DNA of 64,000 nucleotides from Streptomyces ficellus (GCF_030406405.1 NZ_JAUEPL010000027.1:1-64000), one strand, 5' to 3'; positions 51,134 through 61,065 are shown, numbered from the stretch's first letter. Program-made: numbers and translations. The notes: a model not told the origin generated them from the letters alone.

Positions 51134-52303
51134 ATGGCTTACCTCGACCACGCCGCTACCACTCCGATGCTGCCGGAGGCGATCGAGGCGATGACCGTCC
51201 AGCTCGCCGTGACGGGCAACGCCTCCTCGCTGCACGCCGCCGGCCGCCGGGCCCGCCGTACCGTCGAGGAGGCCCGCGAGACCCTCGCGGAGGCCCTCGG
51301 GGCGCGCCCCAGCGAGGTGGTCCTCACCTCCGGCGGCACCGAGGCGGACAACCTCGCCGTCAAGGGCCTGTACTGGGCCCGCCGGAACGCCGACCCGCGC
51401 CGCGTCCGGGTGCTGGCCAGCCCGGTCGAGCACCACGCCGTCCTGGACGCCGTGCACTGGCTCGGCGAGCACGAGGGCGCCACCGTCGAGTACCTGCCCG
51501 TCGACGCGTACGGGCGCGTCCACCCCGACGCGCTGCGCGAGGCCATCGAGCGGGAACCGGCCGACGTCGCCCTCGCCACGGTCATGTGGGCCAACAACGA
51601 GATCGGCACCGTCATGCCGGTACGCGAACTGGCCGACGTGGCGCGCGAGTTCGACGTGCCGCTGCACGCCGACGCCGTCCAGGCCTTCGGCCAGGTCCCG
51701 GTCGACTTCGCCGCTTCCGGCCTGGCCGCCATGACGGTTTCCGGCCACAAGATCGGCGGGCCCTACGGGATCGGCGCACTGCTGCTGGGCCGTGAGTACA
51801 GCCCCGTCCCGGTGCTGCACGGCGGCGGCCAGGAGCGCCACGTCCGCTCCGGCACCCTCGACGTGCCCGCCGTCGCGGCCTTCGCGGTCGCGGGACGGCT
51901 CGCCGCCGAGCGCCGCGAGCGGTTCGCCCGCGAGATCGGCGCCCTGCGCGACGAACTGGCCGACGCCGTCCGGGCGGCTGTCCCGGACGCCCTCCTCGGC
52001 GGCGACCCCGACCCCGCGGGCCGCCTCCCGGCCAACGCCCACTTCACCTTCCCCGGCTGCGAGGGCGACTCGCTGCTGCTGCTCCTGGACGCCCAGGGCA
52101 TCGAGTGCTCCACCGGCTCCGCCTGCACCGCCGGCGTCGCCCAGCCCAGCCACGTCCTGCTGGCCACCGGCACCGACCCGGACCTCGCCCGCGGCACGCT
52201 GCGCTTCACACTCGGCCACACCTCCACGCGCGCGGACGTCGAGGCCGTCGCGAAGGCGATCGGCCCGGCCGTGGCACGCGCCCGCACGGCGGGCCTCAGC
52301 TAG
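51134..52303 (+). CDS. Cysteine desulfurase (NifS/IscS type)
   Basis: A PLP enzyme of 389 aa that removes sulphur from cysteine for Fe-S clusters and thio-tRNA. Seen: YLDHAATTPMLPEA at the start, LTSGGTEADNLAVKG near residue 60, the PLP lysine in VSGHKIGGPYGIGAL near residue 205, and the catalytic Cys in IECSTGSACTAGV near residue 327. It lies near mnmA, the tRNA 2-thiouridylase, which needs sulphur from such an enzyme; only the convergent amidase gene stands between. The last 8 bases overlap that gene. Confidence 0.95.
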   Translation: MAYLDHAATTPMLPEAIEAMTVQLAVTGNASSLHAAGRRARRTVEEARETLAEALGARPSEVVLTSGGTEADNLAVKGLYWARRNADPRRVRVLASPVEHHAVLDAVHWLGEHEGATVEYLPVDAYGRVHPDALREAIEREPADVALATVMWANNEIGTVMPVRELADVAREFDVPLHADAVQAFGQVPVDFAASGLAAMTVSGHKIGGPYGIGALLLGREYSPVPVLHGGGQERHVRSGTLDVPAVAAFAVAGRLAAERRERFAREIGALRDELADAVRAAVPDALLGGDPDPAGRLPANAHFTFPGCEGDSLLLLLDAQGIECSTGSACTAGVAQPSHVLLATGTDPDLARGTLRFTLGHTSTRADVEAVAKAIGPAVARARTAGLS

Positions 52304-52982
52304 CGGTCGTCCGCGCCGTCTCGCCGTTCCCGCCGTTCTTCGTCGGCGCGGGAGCCGACCGTACGAGCCGTATGTACCGGTCCCAGTCCCAGTGCGGCCC
52401 CGGATCCGTGTGGTCGGTGCCCTCCACCTCCACATGGCCGATGATGTGCTCCCGGTCCACCGGTATGCCGTACCGCGCGCATATTCCGGCCGTCAGCCGC
52501 GCCGACGACGCGTACATGGCGTCCGTGAAGTCCTGCGGCCGGTCAACGAACCCCTCGTGCTCGATGCCGATGCTGCGCTCGTTCATCGCCCGGTCGCCCG
52601 CGTGGAACGCCACGTCCAGCTCGCGGATCATCTGCGCGATGTGCCCGTCCTTGCGTACGACGTAGTGCGTGGCCGCACCGTGCCCCGGGTCCTTGAACAC
52701 CTTCAGCGCGGTCGGGAAGCTGCCCTGGACGACATGGATGACGACCCGGTCGATGGTGAAGTCCGCCGGGCGGTCCGCGAGCCGCCAGTTGGCCGGGGAC
52801 GCCGCCGTCCACACAGCGCCCGGATGGTCCAGCCGGCCCGCCACGCGGTCCTTCTCCACCCCCGGCACCCGGTACCAGGCGCGCCGCAGCTCGTCCCGCG
52901 CCAGGACCGCCCCGCCCACCACGGCCGCCCCGCCGCCGATCAGCACCGCGCGCCGGCCGATCCCCCGCTTTTTCTCGCCCAT
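52296..52982 (-). CDS. Tat-exported N-acetylmuramoyl-L-alanine amidase (amidase_2)
   Basis: A peptidoglycan amidase of 228 aa. Seen: a twin-arginine start GIGRRAVLIGGGAAVVGGA (residues 8-26), zinc ligands in VIHVVQG (H83) and DPGPHWDWDRY (H197), and the body SIGIEHEGF near residue 137. The Tat signal implies export in folded form. Convergent with the cysteine desulfurase (8-base overlap) and divergent from mnmA (60 bp apart). Confidence 0.9.
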   Translation of the reverse strand: MGEKKRGIGRRAVLIGGGAAVVGGAVLARDELRRAWYRVPGVEKDRVAGRLDHPGAVWTAASPANWRLADRPADFTIDRVVIHVVQGSFPTALKVFKDPGHGAATHYVVRKDGHIAQMIRELDVAFHAGDRAMNERSIGIEHEGFVDRPQDFTDAMYASSARLTAGICARYGIPVDREHIIGHVEVEGTDHTDPGPHWDWDRYIRLVRSAPAPTKNGGNGETARTTAS

Positions 52983-53042
52983 GTGATCGTCAACGCATAC
53001 CCACGCGACCAAGGTTCCCGGGGCCCGTACCCTGGTAGGGCT

Positions 53043-54167
53043 ATGACTCAGACTTCCCAGCGCCCCCTCCGTGTGCTCGCCGCCATGTCCGGCGGCGTGG
53101 ACTCCGCCGTCGCCGCCGCCCGTGCCGCCGAAGCCGGGCACGACGTCACCGGGGTGCACCTGGCCCTCTCGGCGAACCCGCAGTCCTTCCGCACCGGCGC
53201 GCGCGGCTGCTGCACCATCGAGGACTCGCGCGACGCCCGCCGCGCGGCCGATGTGATCGGCATCCCGTTCTACGTGTGGGACCTGGCCGAGCGGTTCCGC
53301 GAGGACGTGGTCGAGGACTTCGTGGCCGAGTACGAAGCGGGCCGCACCCCCAACCCGTGCCTGCGCTGCAACGAGAAGATCAAGTTCGCGGCGCTCCTGG
53401 ACAAGGCGCTGGCCCTGGGCTTCGACGCCGTGTGCACCGGCCACTACGCCACCGTCGTGGTCCGCGAGGACGGCAGCCGCGAGCTGCACCGGGCGAGCGA
53501 CATGGCCAAGGACCAGTCGTACGTCCTGGGTGTCCTGGACGAGAAGCAGCTCGCGCACGCGATGTTCCCGCTGGGCGACACCCTCACCACCAAGGACGAG
53601 ATCCGCGCCGAGGCGGAGCGGCGGGGCCTGGCCGTCGCCAAGAAGCCCGACAGCCACGACATCTGCTTCATCGCCGACGGTGACACCCAGGGCTTCCTGG
53701 CCTCCCGCCTGGGCAAGGCGGAGGGCGACATCGTCGACGAGTCCGGCGCCAGGATCGGTACGCACGAGGGCGCGTACGGCTTCACCATCGGCCAGCGCAA
53801 GGGCCTGCGCATCGGCCACCCGGCCCCGGACGGCAAGCCGCGCTACGTCCTGGACATCTCGCCCGTGAACAACACCGTCACGGTGGGCCCTGCCGAAGCC
53901 CTGGACGTCACCGGCCTGACCGCGATCAAGCCCCGCTGGTGCGGCACGGCCCCCTCCGGCCCGGGCACGTACACGGCCCAGCTCCGCGCCCACGGCGGGG
54001 AGACCCCCGTAACCGCCTGGCTGGAGGACGGCGAACTGCGCGTCACCTTCGCCGAACCGGTCCGCGGCGTGGCCCCCGGCCAGGCGATCGTCCTCTACGA
54101 CGGCACCCGCGTGGTCGGCTCGGCCACGATCGCGACGACGACCCGCAGGGCCGCGGTCAGCGCCTGA
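53043..54167 (+). CDS. mnmA: tRNA-specific 2-thiouridylase MnmA
   Basis: A cytosolic enzyme of 374 aa that thiolates U34 of tRNA Lys/Glu/Gln. Seen: the PP-loop SGGVDS at residues 16-21, the first catalytic Cys in TPNPCLRCNEKIKF near residue 104, the second Cys in DSHDICFI near residue 205, and the tRNA-binding domain FTIGQRKGLRIG. It uses sulphur relayed from the cysteine desulfurase nearby. The ATG at 53043 follows a gap of 60 bp from the divergent amidase; a Shine-Dalgarno is weak, so it may be a leader-poor transcript. Confidence 0.96.
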   Translation: MTQTSQRPLRVLAAMSGGVDSAVAAARAAEAGHDVTGVHLALSANPQSFRTGARGCCTIEDSRDARRAADVIGIPFYVWDLAERFREDVVEDFVAEYEAGRTPNPCLRCNEKIKFAALLDKALALGFDAVCTGHYATVVVREDGSRELHRASDMAKDQSYVLGVLDEKQLAHAMFPLGDTLTTKDEIRAEAERRGLAVAKKPDSHDICFIADGDTQGFLASRLGKAEGDIVDESGARIGTHEGAYGFTIGQRKGLRIGHPAPDGKPRYVLDISPVNNTVTVGPAEALDVTGLTAIKPRWCGTAPSGPGTYTAQLRAHGGETPVTAWLEDGELRVTFAEPVRGVAPGQAIVLYDGTRVVGSATIATTTRRAAVSA

Positions 54168-54168
54168 G

Positions 54169-54498
54169 TCACCGCTCCACCACCTCTGCTCCGTAGAAAC
54201 AGAGGTGGTTGCCGATGGCGGCGACCTCCGGCTTGGGGTCGGGGTACGCCCACGCGGCGTCCTTCGCGCCGGGCAGGGACCAGTAGGACGCGGTGCCCTT
54301 GAAGGGGCAGTACGTGTGCGTGTCGGACGCGGTCAGCAGCTCCATCCGTACGTCCTCCGCCGGCAGGTAGTAACGCACGGGGCAGCCCGTCTCGCGCAGC
54401 AGCAGCGGCCGGCTGCTCTCCGCGATCAGCTTCCCGTCGTGGACCACGCGTACGTGGTCGGTGCCGGGCTCGACGGTGATGCGGTGTCCTGAGGTCAT
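54169..54498 (-). CDS. DUF427 family protein
   Basis: A 109-aa protein with the DUF427 fold. Seen: the start HRITVEPGTDHVRVVHDGKLIAES, LLRETGCPVRYYLPAEDVRME in the middle, and TYCPFKGTASYWSLPGA, all hallmarks of the family. Function unknown. Convergent with mnmA with a single base between stops. ATG at 54498. Confidence 0.9.
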   Translation of the reverse strand: MTSGHRITVEPGTDHVRVVHDGKLIAESSRPLLLRETGCPVRYYLPAEDVRMELLTASDTHTYCPFKGTASYWSLPGAKDAAWAYPDPKPEVAAIGNHLCFYGAEVVER

Positions 54499-54636
54499 GA
54501 CCGGCACAACAGCCGCCCACGGCGCCGGATTCCCCGCCACCGAGCCGGTCGTGCCGCTGAAGGCGGCCGGTTTCCACGACGGCCTGAAGGAAGGCGCCGG
54601 GGCCGGGTGGCGCCCCTTGATGCGAGCATGGCCCTT

Positions 54637-55326
54637 ATGGCTACCCACATGATCACCGGAGCAGGTTCCGGCATCGGCGCGGCCGTCGCGCGCCGGCTGC
54701 ACGAGCGGGGCGACGACCTCGTCCTGCTGGCCCGCGACGCCGGGCGCGCCAAGGAGCTGGCGGACACCTATCCCGGCGCCCGCACCCTCGTCGGCGACCT
54801 CGCCACCCCCGACCGGCTCTCCTGGGCCTTCTCCCACCAGTCCGTCCCGGACCGGCTCGACTCGCTGCTGCACATCGCGGGCGTCGTCGACCTCGGCCGG
54901 GTCGGCGACCTGACCACCAAGACCTGGCGCCACCAGCTCGACGTGAACCTGATCGCGCCCGCCGAGCTCACCCGGCTGCTCCTGCCGCAACTGCGGCTCT
55001 CCCAGGGGCACGTCGTCTTCGTCAACTCGGGCGCCGGCCTCAACGCCCACGCCGAATGGTCCGCGTACGCGGCCTCCAAGCACGGCCTGAAGGCCCTGGC
55101 CGACTCGCTGCGCCAGGAGGAGCACGGCAACGGCGTACGCGTCACCTCCGTCTACCCGGGCCGTACGGCCAGCCCCATGCAGGCCAAGGTCCACCAGCAG
55201 GAGGGCAAGCAGTACGACGCCGCGCGCTGGATCGACCCCGAGTCGGTCGCGACGGTGATCCTGACGGCCATCGACCTGCCGCGTGACGCGGAGATCAACG
55301 ACCTGACGGTGCGACCGGGACGCTAG
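54637..55326 (+). CDS. Short-chain dehydrogenase/reductase
   Basis: A classical SDR of 229 aa. Seen: the cofactor motif TGAGSGIG near residue 7, the NNAG-equivalent HIAGVVD near residue 82, the catalytic Ser in FVNSGAG, and YxxxK as YAASKHG near residue 143. The substrate cannot be told. ATG at 54637 chosen out of several close ATGs (54628 is possible). The next gene starts 22 bp later, so the pair may be one unit. Confidence 0.9.
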   Translation: MATHMITGAGSGIGAAVARRLHERGDDLVLLARDAGRAKELADTYPGARTLVGDLATPDRLSWAFSHQSVPDRLDSLLHIAGVVDLGRVGDLTTKTWRHQLDVNLIAPAELTRLLLPQLRLSQGHVVFVNSGAGLNAHAEWSAYAASKHGLKALADSLRQEEHGNGVRVTSVYPGRTASPMQAKVHQQEGKQYDAARWIDPESVATVILTAIDLPRDAEINDLTVRPGR

Positions 55327-55348
55327 AAGCGCCGCGTACGCTTCCCGG

Positions 55349-56362
55349 GTGAGCGACAACGACGACTTCAGCTGGGGCCCGGCCACCGGGGTCGGGTCCA
55401 TGCCGGGCGGTGACGCGCGGGAGGCCGCCCGGACCGTCACCGGGACCTTCGAGGACTTCCCGCACCTGGTGGAGCTGCCCGCGCGCGGCCCCGGCGCCGA
55501 CATGATCGGGCGGACCATCGGGCTGCTCGTGGAGATGTACGCGCACGTCGAGCCGAGCGGCTGGCGGGTCAGCGACCGGCCCGGGCGTGACACACGGCGG
55601 GCCAGGTCGTGGATGCGGGAGGACCTCGACGCGCTGGAGGAGTTCACCCAGGGGTACCAGGGCCCGCTGAAGGTCCAGGCGGTGGGGCCGTGGACGCTGG
55701 CCGCCGCCCTGGAGCTGCGGGGCGGCGAGGCGGCGCTCGGCGACCCGGGCGCCTGCCGGGACCTGACGGCCTCGCTGGCCGAGGGGCTGCGGGCGCACCT
55801 CGCGGAGGTGCGGCGGCGGGTGCCGGGCGCGCGGGTGGTGCTCCAGCTCGACGAGCCGTCCCTGACCGCCGTGCTGCGCGGGCAGGTCAGGACCGCGAGC
55901 GGGTACCGGACGTACCGGGCGGTGGACCGCCAGGCCGTGGAGAGCGCGCTGCGGGACGTGATGGCCGCGCACACCTCCTCGGGCGGGCCGGTGATCGTGC
56001 ACTCGTGCGCGCCGGACGTGCCGTTCGCGCTGCTGCGGCGGGCGGGCGCGGCGGGCGTTTCGTTCGATTTCGGACTGCTCACGGAGCGTGACGAGGAGCA
56101 GCTCGGTGAGGCGGTCGAGGGCGGTACGAAGCTGTTCGCGGGCGTGGTGGGGTCCACGGACGGCCCATTGTCGGACCCTGCCGGTAGCGTCATGGGTGTC
56201 AGGACGTTGTGGCGCAGGCTGGGGCTGGATCCGGGGACTCTCGCCGAGTCGCTGGTGATCACCCCGACGTGCGGGCTGGCGGGCGCTTCGCCCGCGTATG
56301 CCCGCTCGGCGCTCGCCCACTGCGTCAAGGCGGCGAGATCGCTCGCGGACAACCCTGAGTGA
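55349..56362 (+). CDS. MetE C-domain-like (cobalamin-independent methionine synthase fold) protein
   Basis: A 337-aa protein that holds only the (beta/alpha)8 catalytic barrel type of MetE. Seen: the start GVGSMPGGDAREAARTV, LQLDEPSLTAVL near residue 170, zinc-ligand motif VHSCAPD near residue 218, and TPTCGLAGAS near residue 307. Half the length of full MetE, so it probably is a methyltransferase with another methyl donor or acceptor. GTG start at 55349. It sits 23 bp before ligA, in the same direction. Confidence 0.85.
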   Translation: MSDNDDFSWGPATGVGSMPGGDAREAARTVTGTFEDFPHLVELPARGPGADMIGRTIGLLVEMYAHVEPSGWRVSDRPGRDTRRARSWMREDLDALEEFTQGYQGPLKVQAVGPWTLAAALELRGGEAALGDPGACRDLTASLAEGLRAHLAEVRRRVPGARVVLQLDEPSLTAVLRGQVRTASGYRTYRAVDRQAVESALRDVMAAHTSSGGPVIVHSCAPDVPFALLRRAGAAGVSFDFGLLTERDEEQLGEAVEGGTKLFAGVVGSTDGPLSDPAGSVMGVRTLWRRLGLDPGTLAESLVITPTCGLAGASPAYARSALAHCVKAARSLADNPE

Positions 56363-56385
56363 CGTCAGTAACGGGAGGAATGACG

Positions 56386-58569
56386 GTGGCTGTCGAACAG
56401 CAGGATGTCGTGCCGGCGGAGGCACGGGAGCAGCACGCGCAGCTGGCCGAGCAGGTCGAGGAGCACCGCTTCCGGTACTACGTCAAGGACCAGCCGGTCA
56501 TCAGCGATGCCGAGTTCGACCGGCTGCTGCGCTCGCTGGAGGCCCTGGAGGAGCAGTATCCGGAGCTGCGTACGCCCGACTCGCCGACCCAGAAGGTCGC
56601 GGGGTCGTACGAGACGGAGTTCACGGCCGTCCAGCACCGCGAGCGGATGCTGTCGCTGGACAACGCCTTCGACGAGGCGGAGCTGGTGGCGTGGGCGGAC
56701 CGGGTCGCCAAGGACGTCGGCACCTCCGGCTATCACTTCCTGTGCGAGCTCAAGGTCGACGGCCTGGCCGTGAACCTGACGTATGAGAAGGGCCGTCTCA
56801 CGCGCGCGGCGACCCGTGGCGACGGCCGCACGGGCGAGGACATCACGCCCAACGTCCGCACGATCGCCGACGTCCCGGACCGGCTGAAGGGCGACCGGAT
56901 CCCGGAGTTCGTCGAGATCCGCGGCGAGGTCTACTTCCCGATGGACAAGTTCGAGGAGCTCAACGCCCGCCTGGTGGAGGCCGGTGACAAGCCGTTCGCC
57001 AACCCGCGCAACGCGGCGGCCGGTTCGCTGCGCCAGAAGGACCCGAAGGTCACCGCCACGCGCCCGCTGCACATGGTGGTGCACGGCATCGGCGCCCGGG
57101 AGGGCCTGGAGATCACCCGCCTGTCCGAGGCGTACGGGCTGCTGCGCGAGTGGGGCCTGCCGACCGCCCGGCACAACAAGGTGGTCGACGACATCGACGG
57201 CGTACGGGAGTTCATCGCGTACTTCGGCGAGCACCGGCACTCGGTGGAGCACGAGATCGACGGCGTGGTCGTCAAGCTGGACGAGATCCCGCTCCAGGGG
57301 CGGCTCGGTTCCACCTCGCGGGCGCCGCGCTGGGCGATCGCATGGAAGTACGCGCCGGAGGAGGTCAACACCAAGCTGATCGACATCCGGGTGGGGGTGG
57401 GCCGGACGGGCAGGGTGACGCCGTACGCGCAGGTGGAGCCGGTCACGGTCGCGGGCTCCGAGGTCGAGTTCGCCACCCTCCACAACCAGGAGGTGGTGAA
57501 GGCCAAGGGCGTGCTCATCGGTGACACGGTGGTGCTGCGCAAGGCCGGTGACGTCATCCCGGAGATCCTCGGTCCGGTGGTGGACCTGCGGGACGGCACC
57601 GAGCGGGAGTTCGTGATGCCGTCCGAGTGCCCGGAGTGCGGAACGCCGCTGCGGCCGATGAAGGAGGGCGACGTCGACCTGCGCTGCCCGAACAGCCGTA
57701 CGTGCCCGGCGCAGTTGCGGGAGCGGCTCTTCTACCTCGCGGGGCGCAAGTGCCTCGACATCGAGAACTTCGGCTATGTGGCGGCGGCGGCCCTGACCAA
57801 GCCGCTGGAGCCGGCCGAGCCCCCGCTGGTGGACGAGGGCGACCTGTTCGACCTCACGATCGAGAAGCTGCTGCCCATCAAAGCGTACGTCCTGGACCAG
57901 GACAGCGGCCTGCCCAAGCGCGATCCCAAGACGGGCGAGGAGAAGGTCGTCACGGTCTTCGCCAACCAGCAGGGCGAGCCGCGCAAGAACGCCCTGGCGA
58001 TGCTGGAGAACATCCGGGCGGCCAAGCAGCGGCCGCTGGCACGGATCATCACCGGGCTGTCGATCCGCCATGTCGGGCCGGTGGCGGCCGAGGCACTGGC
58101 GCGCGAGTTCCGGTCGATCGACCGCATCGAGCAGGCCACGCAGGAGGAGTTGGCGGCCGCCGAGGGCGTGGGCCCGACCATCGCGGCCTCCGTCAAGCAG
58201 TGGTTCGAGGAGGACTGGCACCGGGAGATCCTGCGCAAGTGGCGGGCGGCCGGGGTGCGGATGGAGGAGGAGAGCACCGGCGAGGACGAAGGGCCGCGTC
58301 CGCTGGAAGGACTCACCGTCGTCGTCACCGGCACCCTGCAGGACTTCACCAGGGATGGCGCAAAAGAAGCGCTCCAGAGCCGCGGAGCGAAAGTGACCGG
58401 TTCCGTTTCGAAGAAAACCGCGTTCGTAGTTGTGGGTGACAACCCCGGCTCCAAGTACGACAAGGCGATGCAGCTGAAGGTTCCGGTTCTGGACGAGAAC
58501 GGCTTCCGTGTGCTGCTTGAACAGGGCCCGGAGGCGGCGCGGGAGGCGGCTGTCCCGGCCGAACAGTAG
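56386..58569 (+). CDS. ligA: NAD-dependent DNA ligase LigA
   Basis: The replicative DNA ligase, 727 aa. Seen: domain Ia YYVKDQPVISDAEFDRLLR, the adenylation lysine in LKVDGLAVNL (K123), an OB-fold domain, a zinc finger with four Cys (ECPECGTPL and CPNSRTCPAQ), helix-hairpin-helix repeats, and a C-terminal BRCT domain (GLTVVVTGTLQDFTRDGAKE). GTG at 56386 chosen, 7 bases after GGGAGGA. An insert with EPAEPPLVDEGDLF after the zinc finger is usual in Streptomyces. Confidence 0.97.
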   Translation: MAVEQQDVVPAEAREQHAQLAEQVEEHRFRYYVKDQPVISDAEFDRLLRSLEALEEQYPELRTPDSPTQKVAGSYETEFTAVQHRERMLSLDNAFDEAELVAWADRVAKDVGTSGYHFLCELKVDGLAVNLTYEKGRLTRAATRGDGRTGEDITPNVRTIADVPDRLKGDRIPEFVEIRGEVYFPMDKFEELNARLVEAGDKPFANPRNAAAGSLRQKDPKVTATRPLHMVVHGIGAREGLEITRLSEAYGLLREWGLPTARHNKVVDDIDGVREFIAYFGEHRHSVEHEIDGVVVKLDEIPLQGRLGSTSRAPRWAIAWKYAPEEVNTKLIDIRVGVGRTGRVTPYAQVEPVTVAGSEVEFATLHNQEVVKAKGVLIGDTVVLRKAGDVIPEILGPVVDLRDGTEREFVMPSECPECGTPLRPMKEGDVDLRCPNSRTCPAQLRERLFYLAGRKCLDIENFGYVAAAALTKPLEPAEPPLVDEGDLFDLTIEKLLPIKAYVLDQDSGLPKRDPKTGEEKVVTVFANQQGEPRKNALAMLENIRAAKQRPLARIITGLSIRHVGPVAAEALAREFRSIDRIEQATQEELAAAEGVGPTIAASVKQWFEEDWHREILRKWRAAGVRMEEESTGEDEGPRPLEGLTVVVTGTLQDFTRDGAKEALQSRGAKVTGSVSKKTAFVVVGDNPGSKYDKAMQLKVPVLDENGFRVLLEQGPEAAREAAVPAEQ

Positions 58570-58834
58570 GGCGGGGAACGGGGGATGGAAGGTCACCCGT
58601 TCAGCGCATACCAGATGGATAAGGGTGGCTGGGTCTCATTCGGGCAAGACCTCTAGAGCGGTGCCCGTCGGAGCCTTCTGCGGCCTACTGTTGAGGCGGC
58701 GCCTGTTGTGCACGGCTGCGTCGGGGTATCCCCTGCTCGAAGAGGTTGACGAGGTTGGGGAAGAAAGCCAGTCGTGGTGGCACGACAACGGACCATCGCG
58801 TGGCAACGGCACCGCCGGCTGTGAGAGGGACGGA

Positions 58835-60943
58835 ATGAAACCGACCGAGAGTGCCGCCCCGGTCTCACGGCCGCGTGCGTACGTGGCCTACGCGGGCATC
58901 GCTACCAGGCTGCCCACCGTCGTGGTGGCCGTCGCCGCCTTCGTCCTCGTCACGGGGCTCTACGGCGCCCTGCGCGAGCAGCACGCGCTGTTCCCCGGCT
59001 CCACCACGGGCTGGTCGCTCGCCCTGCTCACCGGCATCGTCGTCGGCCATCTGGTCGCGCTCGGCCGCGACCGCTGGTGGGGCGGCACGGGTTCCGGCGC
59101 CGCCCTCACGCTCGCCGTCCTGCTGCTGTACGGATGGGTGCCGGCGGGACTTGTCAGCCTCGCCGTCGTCGTCCTGGTCGGCGTGGCGCGGCGGCACCGC
59201 TGGCGGCAGGGGCTGCTGCACGGCGCGGCGGACATCCTCGGCATCGGGGCGGCGGCGCTGGTCCTGGCCGCCTTCGGGGACGTACCGACGGTCGAACGGC
59301 CGTGGCGGCCCCTCGAATGGGGTATCGAGGCCGTCCCGGAAGTGGCCCTGGCCGCCGGGGCCTATCTGGTGGCGACCCGGCTGATCCTGTGGTACACGCT
59401 GGCGCCGCAGAGCGGCGGGCTGCCCACCGCCGCGCGCACCGCGCTCCTGCGGCAGGGGCTGGTGGCCGTCGCACTGCTCGGCATCGCGCCGTTGATCTGC
59501 GTCGTCGCCGTCTCGCTGCCGGTGGTGCTGCCGCTGTTCGCCGTACCGTTGATCGCGCTCGACTCCACCCTGTGGATCGCCCGCGCCCGCGCCGAGGAAC
59601 AGCTGCGCGACCCGCTGACGGGGCTGCCCAACCGGCAGTGGCTGCTGGAGCGGACCTGGTCCGCCCTGGAGGAGGCGGAGGGCGAGGGCGTCCGCGCGGC
59701 GCTCGTCCTGATCGACCTCGACCGTTTCCGATCGGTCAATGACACGCTCGGGCATCTGGCGGGCGACCGCCTGCTGCTCCAGATCGCCGACCGGCTGAGG
59801 CTCGCCCTGCCGCGCGGGGCGGAGGCGGCCCGGCTGGGCGGCGACGAGTTCGCCGTACTGCTGCCGGTCGCCGACTCCACCACCAGCGCCCAGCGCGTGG
59901 CCCGCCAGCTCGCCGCCGACCTCTCCTCGCCCCTCGACCTCGACGGGCTCACCCTCGTCCTGGAGGCCAGCGCGGGCGTCGCGGTCTTCCCCGACCACGC
60001 GCTGGACGCCGAGGGGCTGCTCCAGCGCGCCGACGTCGCCATGTACCAGGCCAAGCGGGACCGCACGGGCGTCGAGGTGTACGAGTCGAAGCGGGACTCC
60101 AACACCCCCGACCGGCTCGGGCTGCTCGGCGACCTGCGGCGCGCCCTGGACGCCGGCGACGTCGAGCTGCACTACCAGCCCAAGGTCCGCTTCGACGGGC
60201 ACGTGGCCGGCCTGGAGGCGCTGGTGCGCTGGGTGCACCCGGAGCGCGGGAAGGTCCCGCCGGACGAGTTCATCGCGATCGCCGAGTCCTCCGGGCTGAT
60301 GCCCCACCTCACGGAGTACGTCCTGGAGACGGCGCTCGCCCAGGTGGCGAAGTGGCGCGCGCAGGGCCTGAAGGTCCCCGTCGCCGTGAACGTCTCCCCG
60401 CGCGACGTCCACACCCCCGGCTTCGCGGGCGCGGTCGCCGCGCGGCTGGCCCGCCACGGGGTCCCGGCGGGCGCCCTCCAGCTGGAGATAACGGAACACG
60501 TCCTGTTGGAGGACCCGCAGCGCGCCGCGGACACGTTGGCCGGGCTGACCGGGCACGGGGTGAAGATGTCGCTGGACGACTTCGGCACCGGCTACTCGTC
60601 CCTGGTCCACCTGCGGCGCCTCCCGGTGAGCGAGCTGAAGATCGACCGCTCGTTCGTGGCCCGCCTCGCCATCGACAACGAGGACGCCGAGATCGTCCGC
60701 TGCACCGTCGACCTGGCCCACTCGCTCGGCCTCCTCGTGGTCGCCGAGGGCGTCGAGGACGACGAGACGTGGGAGCGCCTGCGGGACCTGGGCTGCGACG
60801 CGGTCCAGGGCTGGCTGGTCGCCGCCGCGATGCCGCCCGCCGAGGCGACGGCCTGGCTCCGCGCCCGCGGCGTGGCCGGCTGGCACCGCCCGACCCCGGA
60901 ACTGCCCGCCGCCCCCAAGGACGCCAACCAGGTCGTCCCGTAG
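58835..60943 (+). CDS. Membrane GGDEF-EAL protein (cyclic di-GMP turnover)
   Basis: A 702-aa regulator that may make and break cyclic di-GMP. Seen: an N-terminal membrane domain with eight or so hydrophobic spans (residues 25-260, MHYT/MASE-like), a GGDEF domain with intact RLGGDEFAVL near residue 343, and an EAL domain with LEALVRW, NVSPRD, EITEHVL, SLDDFGTGYSS and VVAEGVED. Both active sites look complete, so it could be bifunctional. ATG at 58835 with GAGGGACGG just upstream. From memory, a protein of this layout lies beside ligA in S. coelicolor. Confidence 0.92.
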   Translation: MKPTESAAPVSRPRAYVAYAGIATRLPTVVVAVAAFVLVTGLYGALREQHALFPGSTTGWSLALLTGIVVGHLVALGRDRWWGGTGSGAALTLAVLLLYGWVPAGLVSLAVVVLVGVARRHRWRQGLLHGAADILGIGAAALVLAAFGDVPTVERPWRPLEWGIEAVPEVALAAGAYLVATRLILWYTLAPQSGGLPTAARTALLRQGLVAVALLGIAPLICVVAVSLPVVLPLFAVPLIALDSTLWIARARAEEQLRDPLTGLPNRQWLLERTWSALEEAEGEGVRAALVLIDLDRFRSVNDTLGHLAGDRLLLQIADRLRLALPRGAEAARLGGDEFAVLLPVADSTTSAQRVARQLAADLSSPLDLDGLTLVLEASAGVAVFPDHALDAEGLLQRADVAMYQAKRDRTGVEVYESKRDSNTPDRLGLLGDLRRALDAGDVELHYQPKVRFDGHVAGLEALVRWVHPERGKVPPDEFIAIAESSGLMPHLTEYVLETALAQVAKWRAQGLKVPVAVNVSPRDVHTPGFAGAVAARLARHGVPAGALQLEITEHVLLEDPQRAADTLAGLTGHGVKMSLDDFGTGYSSLVHLRRLPVSELKIDRSFVARLAIDNEDAEIVRCTVDLAHSLGLLVVAEGVEDDETWERLRDLGCDAVQGWLVAAAMPPAEATAWLRARGVAGWHRPTPELPAAPKDANQVVP

Positions 60944-60958
60944 GCGCCCGGCAGTGGC

Positions 60959-61065
60959 TGGGTAGTCGCCGGGTAGTCGCCGGTGTACGGCGCCGGAACG
61001 GCCCCCTTCGGCGCCCTTCGGGGCCCGGTTTCGGCGCCGGTTTCCGCGCCGGTTTCGCGCGGGCG
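60959..61065 (+). repeat. Short tandem repeats upstream of gatC
   Basis: GGGTAGTCGCC occurs at 60960 and again 11 bases later. From about 61028 a 12-base unit of the form GGTTTCxGCGCC occurs three times, the last imperfect. The repeats fill most of the gap between the GGDEF-EAL gene and gatC. No gene is supported in the gap. Confidence 0.65.

Noticed and set aside
60959..61065. CRISPR-like array.
   Set aside because: Units are 11-12 bases and contiguous without spacers; only two to three copies.
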